Shown piece after piece: positions 31,185-40,438 of a DNA stretch of 55,829 bases (position 1 is its first letter; each line of letters begins with the position of its first letter). Under the pieces are notes generated by a model that had not been told where the DNA came from, did not search any database, and worked only from the letters and a program-made list of their open reading frames with translations. A program made the translations under genes and the position numbers. This stretch comes from Gallionella sp. (GTDB lineage: Bacteria > Pseudomonadota > Gammaproteobacteria > Burkholderiales > Gallionellaceae): contig JAQUAI010000018.1 of the NCBI GenBank assembly GCA_028687335.1, forward strand, positions 1 to 55,829, given 5' to 3'.

Positions 31185-31209
31185 AACCGATGTAGTGCTT
31201 ACATCGGTT
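31185..31209 (-). terminator. Hairpin terminator after ccoG
   Basis: AACCGATGTA and TACATCGGTT form a perfect 10-bp stem with a 5-base loop. Reading on the minus strand, it follows ccoG and leads into GTCTTTTGTTTGG. It may also stop rightward transcripts from the reductase block. Confidence 0.65.
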
Positions 31210-31242
31210 TCATTGGTGGATTAGGACGCTTGCGGGCGAGTC

Positions 31243-32697
31243 TCATTCACTTTCGATTAAAGGCGCATAGAACTTGGTGCCATATGTCGCAGCAACTGAT
31301 GGATCTTCGATGCCTGTGGCTAAGAATGTGATCGGTGTCACCTCATTGGAAATGTTCGAGCTGGGTGCTTTGACGAATAGCGTCAGTGAAGCACCATGCT
31401 GATGTGGGATGAGTAGCGAATCCTTTGAGCCAATAACAGTTTGGCCGATGATGCCGTCAGCCACGCTTACGTTGAAGTGCATATCGCTATCGGTCTTGTT
31501 CAATATTTTCAGCTCGTATTTATTTTGAATCGATCCGTCACTCATGCGCACGAACAAAGGTTGGCGCTCTGGTCGGACGGTCAGCGTCACGGATGTCATG
31601 TGAGTCAGGCCGTAAATCATCCCCGCTATCGAAGCCAACAAGATGGAGGAATAGATCCAAAGCCAAGGATTCTGGAAGCGCTTCTGGATCGGTTTGCCTT
31701 GGATCGCATCTGTTGAGGCATAACGAATCAAACCGCGTGGTTTACCGATCTTGTCCATGATGGAATCGCAGGCGTCGATACACAAACCACAGGTGATGCA
31801 ACTCAATTGATGGCCGCGACGAATATCCACTCCGGTGGGGCACACTTGCACGCACTGATAACAGTCGATGCAATCACCTTCTGGCGCAACGATCTCGTTG
31901 CCCTTGCGCAACTTCCCGCGTGGCTCACCTCGATTGAAATCGTAACTGGGCATGATCGTGCTCGAATCAGCCATCACCGATTGAAAGCGCGCATAAGGAC
32001 ATATCCAGGAACACAGCTGTTCGCGCATCAATCCCGCATATAGATAGGTTCCGGTGATGATCAAGACTATCGTCACCCAAGCTACCTTGGGTAACTGCCA
32101 ATGAATTAGTTTGTCCCAAAACTCGAATGCATCTACGAACCAGATGGTGAAGCTGATGGCGGTGATCAGGCTGACGACCAACCAGATGAAGTGTTTGGAA
32201 ACTTTTTTGATGACCTTGTCCGCATTCCATGGGGAGACCTCCAACTTGCGGCGTGCTGTTGGGTTACCTTCGACCTTGTCTTCGATCCAAGTGAACAAGT
32301 CCGTCCATGCTGTCTGAAAACACATGTACCCACACCATGCGCGCGATACGACATTGGTCACCACGAACATCAACATGGATGCCGCGATAAAGACCAGCAT
32401 CATCATCCACATCTCATCGGGTCTAACGGTCAGGCTGAAGCAGTGGAACTGGCTGTGATCGATGTCAAACATCACCGCTTGTTTGCCATTCCATCTTAGG
32501 TAAGGCAACAGACAGAGCGTCAGCCATATCCCGACCTGACTCCAAGTCTTCATCGAGCGGAAGAAGCCCGGCATGCGTTTGGCATGAATGGACTTCTCTC
32601 CGATATTGACGGGATAGGACTCCAGTTCCTGATATATCTCAGTGACCACACCCACACTGCCAGTCCCCACTTCTCTTTTATTGAGTGCGTTCATCAC
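31243..32697 (-). CDS. ccoG: CcoG, cytochrome cbb3 oxidase accessory Fe-S protein
   Basis: The 484-residue membrane protein is CcoG (RdxA/FixG), which reduces Cu(II) and aids copper delivery to cbb3 oxidase, the high-affinity oxidase used at low O2. It has several transmembrane segments in the first half, the redox Cys region VSRAWCGYMCFQTAWTD and C-S-W-I-C-P-Y-A-R, two [4Fe-4S] motifs (CIDCYQCVQVCP and CITCGLCIDACD), and a C-terminal periplasmic Ig-like domain. The ccoNOPQ genes are not here. The ATG is preceded by GAGGAG. Confidence 0.93.
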   Translation of the reverse strand: MMNALNKREVGTGSVGVVTEIYQELESYPVNIGEKSIHAKRMPGFFRSMKTWSQVGIWLTLCLLPYLRWNGKQAVMFDIDHSQFHCFSLTVRPDEMWMMMLVFIAASMLMFVVTNVVSRAWCGYMCFQTAWTDLFTWIEDKVEGNPTARRKLEVSPWNADKVIKKVSKHFIWLVVSLITAISFTIWFVDAFEFWDKLIHWQLPKVAWVTIVLIITGTYLYAGLMREQLCSWICPYARFQSVMADSSTIMPSYDFNRGEPRGKLRKGNEIVAPEGDCIDCYQCVQVCPTGVDIRRGHQLSCITCGLCIDACDSIMDKIGKPRGLIRYASTDAIQGKPIQKRFQNPWLWIYSSILLASIAGMIYGLTHMTSVTLTVRPERQPLFVRMSDGSIQNKYELKILNKTDSDMHFNVSVADGIIGQTVIGSKDSLLIPHQHGASLTLFVKAPSSNISNEVTPITFLATGIEDPSVAATYGTKFYAPLIESE

Positions 32698-32828
32698 TCC
32701 TCCTCGCTGATTGATCGAAACAGAGAGAATCCTAGAGAGATAGCCGCAATAGTTACAGCATCAGAATCGGATGAAAAAACCATATCAGATGCGATAATGA
32801 CATCCAACCATCAAACGTACTCCACCCC

Positions 32829-34259
32829 GTGAAACGCTACGAACAACTTGCCGACGACATCGCCCGCTCAATTCGTGAAGGCTTGCTCGCGCGTGGCGAG
32901 CGATTGCCGTCGGTACGGCAGGCGAGTGCGGCACGCAAGGTCAGCCCTTCCACCGTATTTCAGGCCTACTACCTGCTCGAAGCACGCGGGTTGATCTCGG
33001 CGCGTGAACGCTCCGGTTATTTCGTCACGGGAGGGGTACTGGGTTTGCCGCCACTACCAGAGCCCAGTATCAACGATGATGCTGAAGTCACCGAGGTGGA
33101 TGTCAGTGAGCTGGTGTTCGAAGTGCTGGAATCAACACGTGCGCGTAAAGTCGTGCCGCTGGGATCAGCCTTTCCCAGTCCCTTGCTGTTCCCGATGGCG
33201 CGGCTGGCGAAAACAATGGCAGCCAGTGTGCAGGCAATGAATCCTTGGCGCAGCGTAGAAGACATTAGCCCAGGTGATGCCGAACTGCGTCGTCAGATCG
33301 CATTGCGCTACATGATCGACGGCGTGCAAGTGCCGCCCGACGAGATCGTCATCACCAACGGCGCATTGGAAGGATTGAATCTGTGTTTACAGGCCGTCAC
33401 GCAACCGGGCGACACCGTGCTAATCGGTTCGCCCACTTTTTATGCGGCATTGCAGTCCATTGAGCGCAACGGCCTGAAGGCGATGGATGTGCCTTGCCAT
33501 CCGCGCGAGGGAATAGACCTCGCGGCAATGGAACGCGCGTTGACGCAGCACAAACCCAGTGCCTGCTGGCTGATGACTAATTTCCAGAATCCGCTGGGGA
33601 GCCTGATGCCGGACGAAAAGAAGAAAGACATGGTCGCATTGCTCACACGCCATAACGTGCCGCTGATCGAAGACGATGTTTACGGCGAACTGTATTTCGG
33701 CGACAAGCGTCCCAAACCCGCCAAAGCCTTCGATACCAAGGGCATCGTAATGCACTGCGCCTCGTTCTCGAAATGCCTCGCACCGGGCTACCGCGTGGGC
33801 TGGACTGCACCGGGTCGTTACGCCAAGACCGTCGAACGTCTCAAGCTCACCACCACGTTATCGACTTCGGTTCCCGCGCAAATCGCACTGGCCAGTTACT
33901 TAAAAAAGGGCGGCTATGATCGACATCTGCGCAGCCTGCGCCACACCCTGCTGCTGCAACAAATCAAGTTCGTCGATGCGGTGGAGCGGCACTTTCCCGA
34001 AGGCACACGCCTGACCAGCCCCAGCGGTGGATATTTTCTGTGGGTGAAACTGCCGGATGGAGTGAACTCGCTTGAGTTGCATCGCGCCGCACTAAAACAC
34101 GGCATCAGTATTGCGCCAGGCCCTATCTTCTCATCACATAAAAAATACACAGATTATGTACGCCTGAACTACGGCCATATCTGGGATGACCAAATCGAAA
34201 GCGCCATCGAGACGCTGGGCAAAATAACCCACAAACTTGCCGCCCAAAAAGCCGCTTAA
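32829..34259 (+). CDS. MocR/PdxR-type GntR regulator with aminotransferase domain
   Basis: The 476-residue protein has an N-terminal GntR winged helix (YEQLADDIARSIREGLLARG, ERLPSVRQASAARKVSPSTV) and a fold-type I aminotransferase domain with the PLP lysine in ASFSKCLAPGYRVGW and NFQNPLGSLMP upstream. MocR proteins sense PLP or amino compounds. The target cannot be told. The start is GTG with no clear ribosome site. It is divergent from ccoG and convergent with the rnf operon. Confidence 0.88.
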   Translation: MKRYEQLADDIARSIREGLLARGERLPSVRQASAARKVSPSTVFQAYYLLEARGLISARERSGYFVTGGVLGLPPLPEPSINDDAEVTEVDVSELVFEVLESTRARKVVPLGSAFPSPLLFPMARLAKTMAASVQAMNPWRSVEDISPGDAELRRQIALRYMIDGVQVPPDEIVITNGALEGLNLCLQAVTQPGDTVLIGSPTFYAALQSIERNGLKAMDVPCHPREGIDLAAMERALTQHKPSACWLMTNFQNPLGSLMPDEKKKDMVALLTRHNVPLIEDDVYGELYFGDKRPKPAKAFDTKGIVMHCASFSKCLAPGYRVGWTAPGRYAKTVERLKLTTTLSTSVPAQIALASYLKKGGYDRHLRSLRHTLLLQQIKFVDAVERHFPEGTRLTSPSGGYFLWVKLPDGVNSLELHRAALKHGISIAPGPIFSSHKKYTDYVRLNYGHIWDDQIESAIETLGKITHKLAAQKAA

Positions 34260-34268
34260 AGTGCGTCC

Positions 34269-34604
34269 TCAGGCACTCCCCTCATAAGTCGCCGTCAATT
34301 TCTCGGAGACAAATTCGGCACGTGAGGTGGCGTTATTTTCTTGGCTGTGTTGGGTACACCACGCAAAAAATTCTTCGGGAACGATACGGCATTCAAGCGC
34401 ACGCACACCGGAACGCTGAAATTCGCATCGCGCTTTGACCGCCATCGTTTTCCATTTTTCAAACGATGTCTCGAAGCAGTCGGGATCTATCGCGGTGGCG
34501 CGTATTTGCGCCCAAGTTTCTGCGGTATACCAAGTCAGCCCGACGATCATCGCCTGACTGCGCCGCTTCGCTTTCAAGCGTTGCTGTAGTGTCGGTTTTT
34601 TCAC
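34269..34604 (-). CDS. Small protein at the end of the rnf operon, unknown
   Basis: The 111-residue protein is basic at the N-terminus (KKPTLQQRLKAKRRSQAMIV) and carries two or three Cys and several Trp. It starts with GTG 17 bases after rnfH on the same strand. I do not recognise a family. Its position suggests co-expression with Rnf. Confidence 0.55.
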   Translation of the reverse strand: MKKPTLQQRLKAKRRSQAMIVGLTWYTAETWAQIRATAIDPDCFETSFEKWKTMAVKARCEFQRSGVRALECRIVPEEFFAWCTQHSQENNATSRAEFVSEKLTATYEGSA

Positions 34605-34621
34605 GTGTTGTCCAATGCGGG

Positions 34622-34900
34622 TTATTCGTCGTCATCCGTCGCAATGACGCGACGCGGCACAGTGGCTGGGTCAGCGGTAATGGCGCGGTATATTTCGATG
34701 CGGTCGCCCGGCTTGAGTCCGTCATCCAACTCGGCCATCTTGCCAAAGATGCCAATCTTGTATTCCGCCAAGTCGATATGCGGAAACTTGGTCAGGATGC
34801 CGGACTGCTCAATGGCCTGCTGCACCGTAGACTCGTCCGGCACTTCGATGCGCAGCCATAGTTGCTGCGCGGGTTCTGAATAGGCGACACCGATTTGCAT
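34622..34900 (-). CDS. rnfH: RnfH, ubiquitin-fold protein of the Rnf cluster
   Basis: The 92-residue beta-grasp protein (QIGVAYSEPAQQLWLRIEVP, KFPHIDLAEYKIGIFGKMAE, LKPGDRIEIYRAITADP) is RnfH, found with rnf in diazotrophs and also with RatA-like toxins elsewhere. In Azotobacter, rnfH closes the nif-linked rnf1 operon, as here. Its role is not defined. Confidence 0.88.
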   Translation of the reverse strand: MQIGVAYSEPAQQLWLRIEVPDESTVQQAIEQSGILTKFPHIDLAEYKIGIFGKMAELDDGLKPGDRIEIYRAITADPATVPRRVIATDDDE

Positions 34901-34967
34901 TTATTTCTCCCAAACACTGCTCATGTTTACGCCAGACTGTTAATCACGCTTGGTGCAATGCGCTTCG

Positions 34968-34986
34968 CCCTTCGATAAGCTCAGGA
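34968..34986. repeat. Short REP-type unit between rnfE and rnfH
   Basis: CCCTTCGATAAGCTCAGG matches the widespread proteobacterial unit of the form CTTCGA-x-AAGCTCAGGAC. Only one half-unit is visible, continuing to ACAGGC. Confidence 0.5.
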
Positions 34987-35006
34987 CAGGCTTATTGCCC
35001 CCAACA

Positions 35007-35684
35007 TTAATTCGCTACCGCTTCAGGCACGGCAACGACTGCCCGCGCCGCACGGCGTTGATCCAACACGCGCTTCCACGCCAGCAGCAATCCCACCACC
35101 ATGAAACCGCCCGGTGGCAGGATCATCAGCAGGAAGCCTTTGTAATCAGGCACGATGGTAATTTCGAGAAAAGCAAACGCGGGGCCAAGCAGCAAATGCG
35201 CGTTAGCGAACAACGTGCCACTACCAAAAATCTCGCGTACCCCGCCGATCACCACCAGCGACAGCGTAAAGCCGATACCCATCATCAGGCCGTCCAGCGC
35301 AGAATCAGCCACACTATTTTTTGACGCAAACGATTCTGCACGCCCGAGCACGGCACAGTTCACCACGATCAGCGCGATGAATAAACCGAGGACTTTATAG
35401 AGTTCATGCGCCCATGCATTCATGCCCATGTCCACTAACGTCACTAGCGTGGCGATGAGTACGATGTAAACCGGAATGCGCACCTCGGGACTCACAAACT
35501 GGCGTACGCTGGAAATGATGATGTTGGAAAGCAGCAGCACTGCCGTAGTCGCCAGCCCCATGCCGAGGCCGTTAGTGGCGGAACTGGTCACCGCCAGCAG
35601 CGGGCACAGCGCCAACATCTGCGCGAACACGACATTGTTGCTCCACAAACCTTCGCGGGTGATGCGCGCGTATTTTTCGTTCAT
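35007..35684 (-). CDS. rnfE: RnfE, membrane subunit of the Rnf complex
   Basis: The 225-residue integral membrane subunit has six predicted hydrophobic segments and RnfE features ([40 protein letters not shown] region, [16 protein letters not shown]). RnfE and RnfA are homologous and share a membrane [2Fe-2S] site. The start MNEKYARI was selected; the longer reading begins inside a repeat. The gene lies between two repeat-containing gaps. Confidence 0.92.
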   Translation of the reverse strand: MNEKYARITREGLWSNNVVFAQMLALCPLLAVTSSATNGLGMGLATTAVLLLSNIIISSVRQFVSPEVRIPVYIVLIATLVTLVDMGMNAWAHELYKVLGLFIALIVVNCAVLGRAESFASKNSVADSALDGLMMGIGFTLSLVVIGGVREIFGSGTLFANAHLLLGPAFAFLEITIVPDYKGFLLMILPPGGFMVVGLLLAWKRVLDQRRAARAVVAVPEAVAN

Positions 35685-35700
35685 TTCAAAACTCCATTCA

Positions 35701-35797
35701 GTCCACGAAAAACACGAAAAAAACCAAATGCACTGCTTGAAGAACACTCAACACCAGGGGTTGCTTTTGTTCGTGTCCTTTCGTGTCTTTCGTGGAC
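35701..35797. repeat. Inverted repeat (family D) between rnfG and rnfE
   Basis: GTCCACGAAAAACACGAAAA on the left is mirrored by GTGTCTTTCGTGGAC at 35783-35797. This is a short version of the element at 8368-8601. Confidence 0.65.
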
Positions 35798-35811
35798 ATT
35801 CAGGTTTGGTT

Positions 35812-36432
35812 TCATTTTCCGCCTCCTGCTTCGTCGAGTAACTGAGTCTTGTTACCCTCAAAGAATTCCAATCCGCCCTTCACCGCGTTCACCACTCCAC
35901 GCGGGGTGATGGTGGCTCCGGCAAATTGGTCGAACACACCGCCGTCTTTTTTCACTGCCCATTTTTCCGCGACAGGATCACCCAAAGATTTACCGTCAAA
36001 ATCGAATATCCATTTCGCTTTGGCCGGTTCGATCTTGTCGCCCAGCCCCGGTGTTTCCTTGTGGCTGATAACACGCACGCCGAGGATCTTGCCCTCGCGC
36101 GACACGCCCATCACACACACGATGTTGCCCGCGTAGCCGTGGCCGATCACCTGATACACCACGGCTTCGACCTTGCCCGCACGACGACCGCGATACACCA
36201 GCACTTCGCCCTCTTTTCCCTGCAATGCGACGGTATCTTTGAGCAGATCATTTTCGTATTCGCCCGGCAACACCTGCGCCAGCGATTGCTTGAGATCGGC
36301 GGCTTCCGCCGCTTTGATGTCTGCTTCGGTAGCGCGCGAGGCGAAGGCCAGCGCCGCGCTGGTCAGCAGCGCCACGCCGCCGAGCAACATGCCCTGATAG
36401 AACAGTTTTCCGCGTAGTTCTTCGAGATTCAT
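35812..36432 (-). CDS. rnfG: RnfG, FMN-binding subunit of the Rnf complex
   Basis: The 206-residue protein has one N-terminal membrane anchor (GMLLGGVALLTSAALAFASR) and a periplasmic FMN-binding domain with the covalent-flavin Thr motif in FAGATITPRGVVNAV. It also has ISHKETPGLGDKI, a standard RnfG feature. rnfG starts one base after rnfD ends. Confidence 0.92.
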   Translation of the reverse strand: MNLEELRGKLFYQGMLLGGVALLTSAALAFASRATEADIKAAEAADLKQSLAQVLPGEYENDLLKDTVALQGKEGEVLVYRGRRAGKVEAVVYQVIGHGYAGNIVCVMGVSREGKILGVRVISHKETPGLGDKIEPAKAKWIFDFDGKSLGDPVAEKWAVKKDGGVFDQFAGATITPRGVVNAVKGGLEFFEGNKTQLLDEAGGGK

Positions 36433-36433
36433 C

Positions 36434-37486
36434 TCACGACTCCTTCTTCACGGCCAGTGCTGCACCTTTGCGGTCGCGACCGTAGATGCGTGGCTTGACG
36501 TACTGGTCGATGATCGGCGTGGCCGCGTTCATCAGCAGCACGGCAAAGGCCACGCCTTCGGGATAGCCACCCCAAGTGCGAATCACCCAAGTGAGCAATC
36601 CGCAACCGAGACCAAAGATGAACTGCCCCAGCGCGGTGTTGGGCGAAGTGACCGGATCGGTGACGATGAAGAATGCGCCCAGCATCAATCCGCCGGAGAG
36701 CAGATGCACCATCGGCCCCGCGTAATGATTGGCATCGATAGTGTTGAACAGCAGCGCAGGCACTGCCACGCCAAGCAGCATGGCGAACGGCGCATGCCAG
36801 GTGATGATGCGGCGCGCGATGAGGAACAGACCGCCGATGAGCAGCAGCACCGCCGCCGTCTCGCCGAGACTGCCAGCGCGGCTGCCCCACAACATGTCCA
36901 TCGGTGCGTAATAACCGGCAAGCGCCTGATCGAGGCCGATGCCGCGCGTGAACTCGGTCTTCACGTGGCCTAGCAGCGAAGCACTTGCCATGCCGTCGAT
37001 GGGCTGACTGAAGAAAGTGATGCGCAGACTTTCGAGCAGACCGGGCGCTTGCGAAGGCGCGACCCAAGTGGTCATCTCCAGCGGGAACGAGATCAACAGC
37101 ATCACGCGCGCGGCCATCGCCGGATTGAACACGTTCTGTCCCAGCCCGCCGAACACCTGCTTGCCGATGATGACCGCGAACAGACTGCCGAGTACCGCGA
37201 TCCACCACGGCGCATACGGCGGTAACGACAGAGCCAGCAGCCATGCAGTGAGAATGCCAGAACCGTCCATGATGACCGGACGCACAGCACGCTGTTGCAA
37301 ACGCACAACAAACGCTTCGCCGACGATAGCTGCGATGAGCGACACCGCCCACAGGTTGACCGCTGGCCAACCATACAGCCAGAAACCAAACAGCGTGGCG
37401 GGTGTAAGTGCGAGCAGCACGGTGGCCATTACTTTGCCGATGGAGATCGGCGCGTGGGCGTGGGGGGAATGGGCGATGGGATTCAT
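36434..37486 (-). CDS. rnfD: RnfD, flavin-bearing membrane subunit of the Rnf complex
   Basis: The 350-residue multi-pass protein has the RnfD/NqrB pattern (IGKQVFGGLGQNVFNPAMAA, GGLMLGAFFIVTDPVTSPNT, RTWGGYPEGVAFAVLLMNAA). The flavinylated Thr lies in the DPVTSP region by comparison with the family. The start MNPIAHSPHAHAPI is preferred over a shorter upstream extension. The gap to rnfC holds a palindromic repeat. Confidence 0.92.
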   Translation of the reverse strand: MNPIAHSPHAHAPISIGKVMATVLLALTPATLFGFWLYGWPAVNLWAVSLIAAIVGEAFVVRLQQRAVRPVIMDGSGILTAWLLALSLPPYAPWWIAVLGSLFAVIIGKQVFGGLGQNVFNPAMAARVMLLISFPLEMTTWVAPSQAPGLLESLRITFFSQPIDGMASASLLGHVKTEFTRGIGLDQALAGYYAPMDMLWGSRAGSLGETAAVLLLIGGLFLIARRIITWHAPFAMLLGVAVPALLFNTIDANHYAGPMVHLLSGGLMLGAFFIVTDPVTSPNTALGQFIFGLGCGLLTWVIRTWGGYPEGVAFAVLLMNAATPIIDQYVKPRIYGRDRKGAALAVKKES

Positions 37487-37520
37487 GATAGGTAACTTTC
37501 CTGCTGCGCAACCCATTCAT

Positions 37521-37616
37521 CCCCTCTCCCTTGCAGGGAGAGGGCTAGGGTGAGGGTAGAATCGTTGCGCAACACTTCTACCCCCATCCCAACCTTCCCC
37601 CTGCAAGGGGGAAGGA
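37521..37616. repeat. Palindromic repeat (family E) between rnfC and rnfD
   Basis: CCCCTCTCCCTTGCAGGGAG opens the left half. The right half ends CTGCAAGGGGGAAGG as its imperfect reverse complement, with GTTGCGCAAC near the centre. It resembles a widespread proteobacterial palindromic unit rich in CCCTCTCC. Confidence 0.65.
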
Positions 37617-37637
37617 GCTTGAAATTCAAAGTCGCGC

Positions 37638-39119
37638 TCATGCTGCCGCCTCCGCTTTCGCCGCCGCTTCCTTGGCAGCACGTTCTTTCGCCTCACGCGC
37701 CGCTTTGCGTCGCGCCATCGCCTCGGCGCGTTCGCGCTCAATACGGGCGATGCGCTCGGTGCGGTTGTCGGCTAGTTTTTTAGTCGCCTCTTGTTTGAGT
37801 TTGCTGCGCTCCTGTGCGGCGAGGTCGCCCTTGGCGTAGTTGAAGTAATGCACCAACGGGATATGCGCTGGGCACACATAGGAACAGGAACCGCAGGCGA
37901 TGCAATCCTTCAGGCCAAGATCGACCGCGCCAGTGAGATCGGCAACGCGGATATGTGCGGCCATCTCCAGCGGCAGCAGACCGACCGGGCACGCACGCAC
38001 GCACGTCGAACAGCGGATGCAAGGCGATGCTTCCGCCTGCCCAATCTCCGCAGACATTAGCGCGAGCACGCCGCTGGTGCCTTTCACCATCGGCACATCG
38101 GTGTTGGTGAATTGCTGCCCCATCATCGGCCCGCCCAGAACCAAACGCGCTGCGGGTTGCGCATAACCGTCGGCGAAAGCGATGAGCTCCTGCACTGGCG
38201 TGCCGACCAGCGCTTCCACATTGCACGGTGTTTTGATCGCGCCACCACTGACGGTGACGATGCGTGAGATGAGCGGTTTGCCGAAGCGAATAGCCTGATG
38301 CACCGCAAAGGCGGTGGCGACGTTGTGCACCAGCACGCCGATGTCGGCGGGTCGCCCGCCAGCGGGAATCTCTTTGCCGGTAAGCACTTGGATAATCTGT
38401 TTCTCTGAACCCATCGGGTACATGCTGGGCATAACCACGATTTTGACTTCGCCATCACCCGCTGCGGTACGCATGGCCGCGATGGCTTCCGGCTTGTTAT
38501 CTTCGATGCCGACCAATATTTCTTTCGCAGCGACAGCCTGCGCGATCAGGCGAATACCTTCGACAATCTCGGCGGCGCGTTCACGCATGATGCGGTCGTC
38601 GCAAGTGAGGTAGGGTTCGCATTCGCCGCCGTTCATAATCAGCGTTTGCACACCGCTGTTGCGGCTGAGATTCAGTTTCAATGCCGCCGGAAAAGTTGCA
38701 CCACCAAGACCCACAATGCCCGCTGCGGCCACACGCGCCGCGATGTCTTCAGGCGCAAGCGTGAACGGCTCTTCCACAGCATTTAGCGCTACCCATTTAT
38801 CCTCGCCATCGCTCTCTAGTGTGACGGTGGGTACCGGCAAACCGGAAGGATGCGGCGCGACATGGTCGCCAAGCGCGATGATGGTGCCGGAAGTTGGCGC
38901 GTGAATAGATGATGAAACCGCTCCCTGCGCATTGGCAATAAGCTGTCCTTTCAGCACCTTGTCTCCCACGTTCACCACTGGTGTAGCGGGCGCGCCAATG
39001 TGTTGCTGCAAGGGCACGTAAAGTTTCTTAGGCAAAGGCAAGGGGCGAATGTGGCGTTCAACCGAAAGGCTCTTTTTACCCTCGGGATGCACACCACCGC
39101 GCAGGTCAAATAGCTTCAT
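37638..39119 (-). CDS. rnfC: RnfC, NADH-binding Fe-S subunit of the Rnf complex
   Basis: The 493-residue subunit begins MKLFDLRGGVHPEGKKSLSV and has the RnfC Rossmann-like and SLBB parts (GIVGLGGATFPAALKL, NGGECEPYLTCDD), then two [4Fe-4S] motifs (CIRCSTCVRACP and CIACGSCSYVCP). A charged Lys/Glu/Ala-rich tail of about 70 residues follows (RIERERAEAMARRKAAREAK), shorter than in E. coli. Its start overlaps the rnfB stop (ATGA). Confidence 0.94.
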   Translation of the reverse strand: MKLFDLRGGVHPEGKKSLSVERHIRPLPLPKKLYVPLQQHIGAPATPVVNVGDKVLKGQLIANAQGAVSSSIHAPTSGTIIALGDHVAPHPSGLPVPTVTLESDGEDKWVALNAVEEPFTLAPEDIAARVAAAGIVGLGGATFPAALKLNLSRNSGVQTLIMNGGECEPYLTCDDRIMRERAAEIVEGIRLIAQAVAAKEILVGIEDNKPEAIAAMRTAAGDGEVKIVVMPSMYPMGSEKQIIQVLTGKEIPAGGRPADIGVLVHNVATAFAVHQAIRFGKPLISRIVTVSGGAIKTPCNVEALVGTPVQELIAFADGYAQPAARLVLGGPMMGQQFTNTDVPMVKGTSGVLALMSAEIGQAEASPCIRCSTCVRACPVGLLPLEMAAHIRVADLTGAVDLGLKDCIACGSCSYVCPAHIPLVHYFNYAKGDLAAQERSKLKQEATKKLADNRTERIARIERERAEAMARRKAAREAKERAAKEAAAKAEAAA

Positions 39120-39655
39120 GCTGCGCTCCCTGTCTGCGGTTTGTTCCAATGCCACGATTGCAGTGTCACCGGAATAGGTTGTAGTTTTACCGACTCGGTC
39201 GGGCAGACTTCTTCGCATTTGCCGCAGGCGGTACATGCTTCGCGGAACACCACATGAATTTGCTGCGCCGCACCCATGATGGCATCGGTAGGACAGACCT
39301 TGAAGCAGCGCGTGCAGCCGATGCAAATTTCTTCTTTTACCTCGGCAATCATCGGGAGCTTATCTGCCACTCCGGAAAGATCAGCCTCGACACCCAGCTT
39401 AGCGGCTAATGCCTGCACCAGCGCGCGCCCACCCGGCGGGCACAGCGTGACGGGGGCGCTACCATCGGCCAGTGCCTGTGCCGCACCAGTGCAACCGGGA
39501 AAACCGCATTGCCCGCATTGCGAACCGGGCAGCATTTGCTCAAGTTCGGCAACGAGCGGATTACCTTCCACTTTCAGGTAACGCGCGGCGACACCAAGCA
39601 ACAATCCGAAGACGGTGCCGAGCATGGTTAAGCTGATAATCGCCGAGAGCAACAT
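39116..39655 (-). CDS. rnfB: RnfB, ferredoxin-interacting Fe-S subunit of the Rnf complex
   Basis: The 179-residue subunit has an N-terminal membrane helix (SAIISLTMLGTVFGLLLGVA), the four-Cys domain (GSQCGQCGFPGCTGAAQALA), and two [4Fe-4S] motifs (CIGCTRCFKVCP and CTACGKCEEVCP). I chose the ATG at 39655 because GAGGAA lies before it; a TTG five codons upstream is less likely. Confidence 0.94.
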   Translation of the reverse strand: MLLSAIISLTMLGTVFGLLLGVAARYLKVEGNPLVAELEQMLPGSQCGQCGFPGCTGAAQALADGSAPVTLCPPGGRALVQALAAKLGVEADLSGVADKLPMIAEVKEEICIGCTRCFKVCPTDAIMGAAQQIHVVFREACTACGKCEEVCPTESVKLQPIPVTLQSWHWNKPQTGSAA

Positions 39656-39680
39656 TTCAAATTTCCTCAAAAGTCTTGAT

Positions 39681-39711
39681 GTAGGGTGAGCACGTTTTTG
39701 TGCGCCCCTAC
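39681..39711. repeat. Hairpin repeat (family B) between rnfA and rnfB
   Basis: GTAGGGTGAGCAC (39681-39693) and GTGCGCCCCTAC (39700-39711) pair around a T-rich loop. The unit fills almost all of the rnfA-rnfB gap. Confidence 0.65.
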
Positions 39712-39714
39712 GAA

Positions 39715-40290
39715 TTAAGCCAAACCTGCAAATCCCATAAACGCCAAAGCCAACAGGCTGGCTGTTATAAAGCCGATGGGCGCGCCGCTAAATGCATTCG
39801 GCACTTGCGCCAATGCCAAGCGCACACGCAATCCGGTGAAGAGCAACATAACGAGCGTGAATCCCAGCGCAGAGCCAAAGCCGTACATCAGGCTATGTAC
39901 GAAATCACTTTTCTCTTGCACGTTGAGCAAGGCCACGCCCAGCACAGCGCAGTTGGTGGTGATGAGCGGTAGATAAATCCCCAGCACCTGATACAGACCG
40001 GGGCTGAATTTGCGGATGACCATTTCGGTGAATTGCACCACTGCCGCGATGGTGAGAATGAAAGCCAGAATGCGCAAATACTGAATACCCAGCGGCATCA
40101 GCAGCCAGTGCTCCAGCATCCACGTCATCGCAGTTGTCAGCGTCAGCACGAAGGTGGTTGCCATACCCATGCCGAGTGCGCCGTCCATTTTCTTGGACAC
40201 ACCCATGAAGGGGCACAGCCCAAGAAATTTCACCAGCACCACGTTGTTGACCAGCGCGGTTCCCAGCAGCAGTAAAAGGTACTCGCTCAT
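39715..40290 (-). CDS. rnfA: RnfA, membrane subunit of the Rnf complex
   Basis: The 191-residue six-helix protein starts [20 protein letters not shown] and has [20 protein letters not shown] and [12 protein letters not shown], all typical of RnfA. The Cys in [12 protein letters not shown] and the Cys in T-N-C-A-V are the expected cluster ligands shared with RnfE. It is the first gene of the operon, with CAGGAGA before the ATG. A perfect sigma-54 promoter is just upstream. Confidence 0.94.
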   Translation of the reverse strand: MSEYLLLLLGTALVNNVVLVKFLGLCPFMGVSKKMDGALGMGMATTFVLTLTTAMTWMLEHWLLMPLGIQYLRILAFILTIAAVVQFTEMVIRKFSPGLYQVLGIYLPLITTNCAVLGVALLNVQEKSDFVHSLMYGFGSALGFTLVMLLFTGLRVRLALAQVPNAFSGAPIGFITASLLALAFMGFAGLA

Positions 40291-40316
40291 ATATACGTTC
40301 TCCTGCTGTCCTCATC

Positions 40317-40331
40317 GCAAGCCCCGTGCCA
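40317..40331 (-). promoter_or_regulatory. Sigma-54 promoter of the rnf operon (perfect consensus)
   Basis: On the minus strand TGGCACG-GGGC-TTGC matches the consensus at every fixed position. Transcription would start near 40305, just ahead of the rnfA ribosome site. Confidence 0.9.
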
Positions 40332-40391
40332 GAAAAATATTTCTGCGGGGATGCACGGAAAATCAATCAATTGGCGATGCGGCGCACTGTG

Positions 40392-40438
40392 TCGGTGCAT
40401 CAAAACGTTTGTCATTGTCTGTTCATGTCATGCACCGA
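40392..40438. promoter_or_regulatory. Separated 9-bp inverted repeat in the rnfA-nifL gap
   Basis: TCGGTGCAT (40392-40400) and ATGCACCGA (40430-40438) are perfect reverse complements 29 bases apart. They lie next to the NifA site and could bind another regulator as two half-sites. The GTGCA cores recall NtrC half-sites, but the spacing does not fit a single NtrC site. Confidence 0.45.

Noticed and set aside
36429..37520. 363-residue frame overlapping rnfD on the same strand
   Set aside because: The alternative frame encodes unmistakable RnfD; this one is low-complexity Arg/His/Ser sequence.
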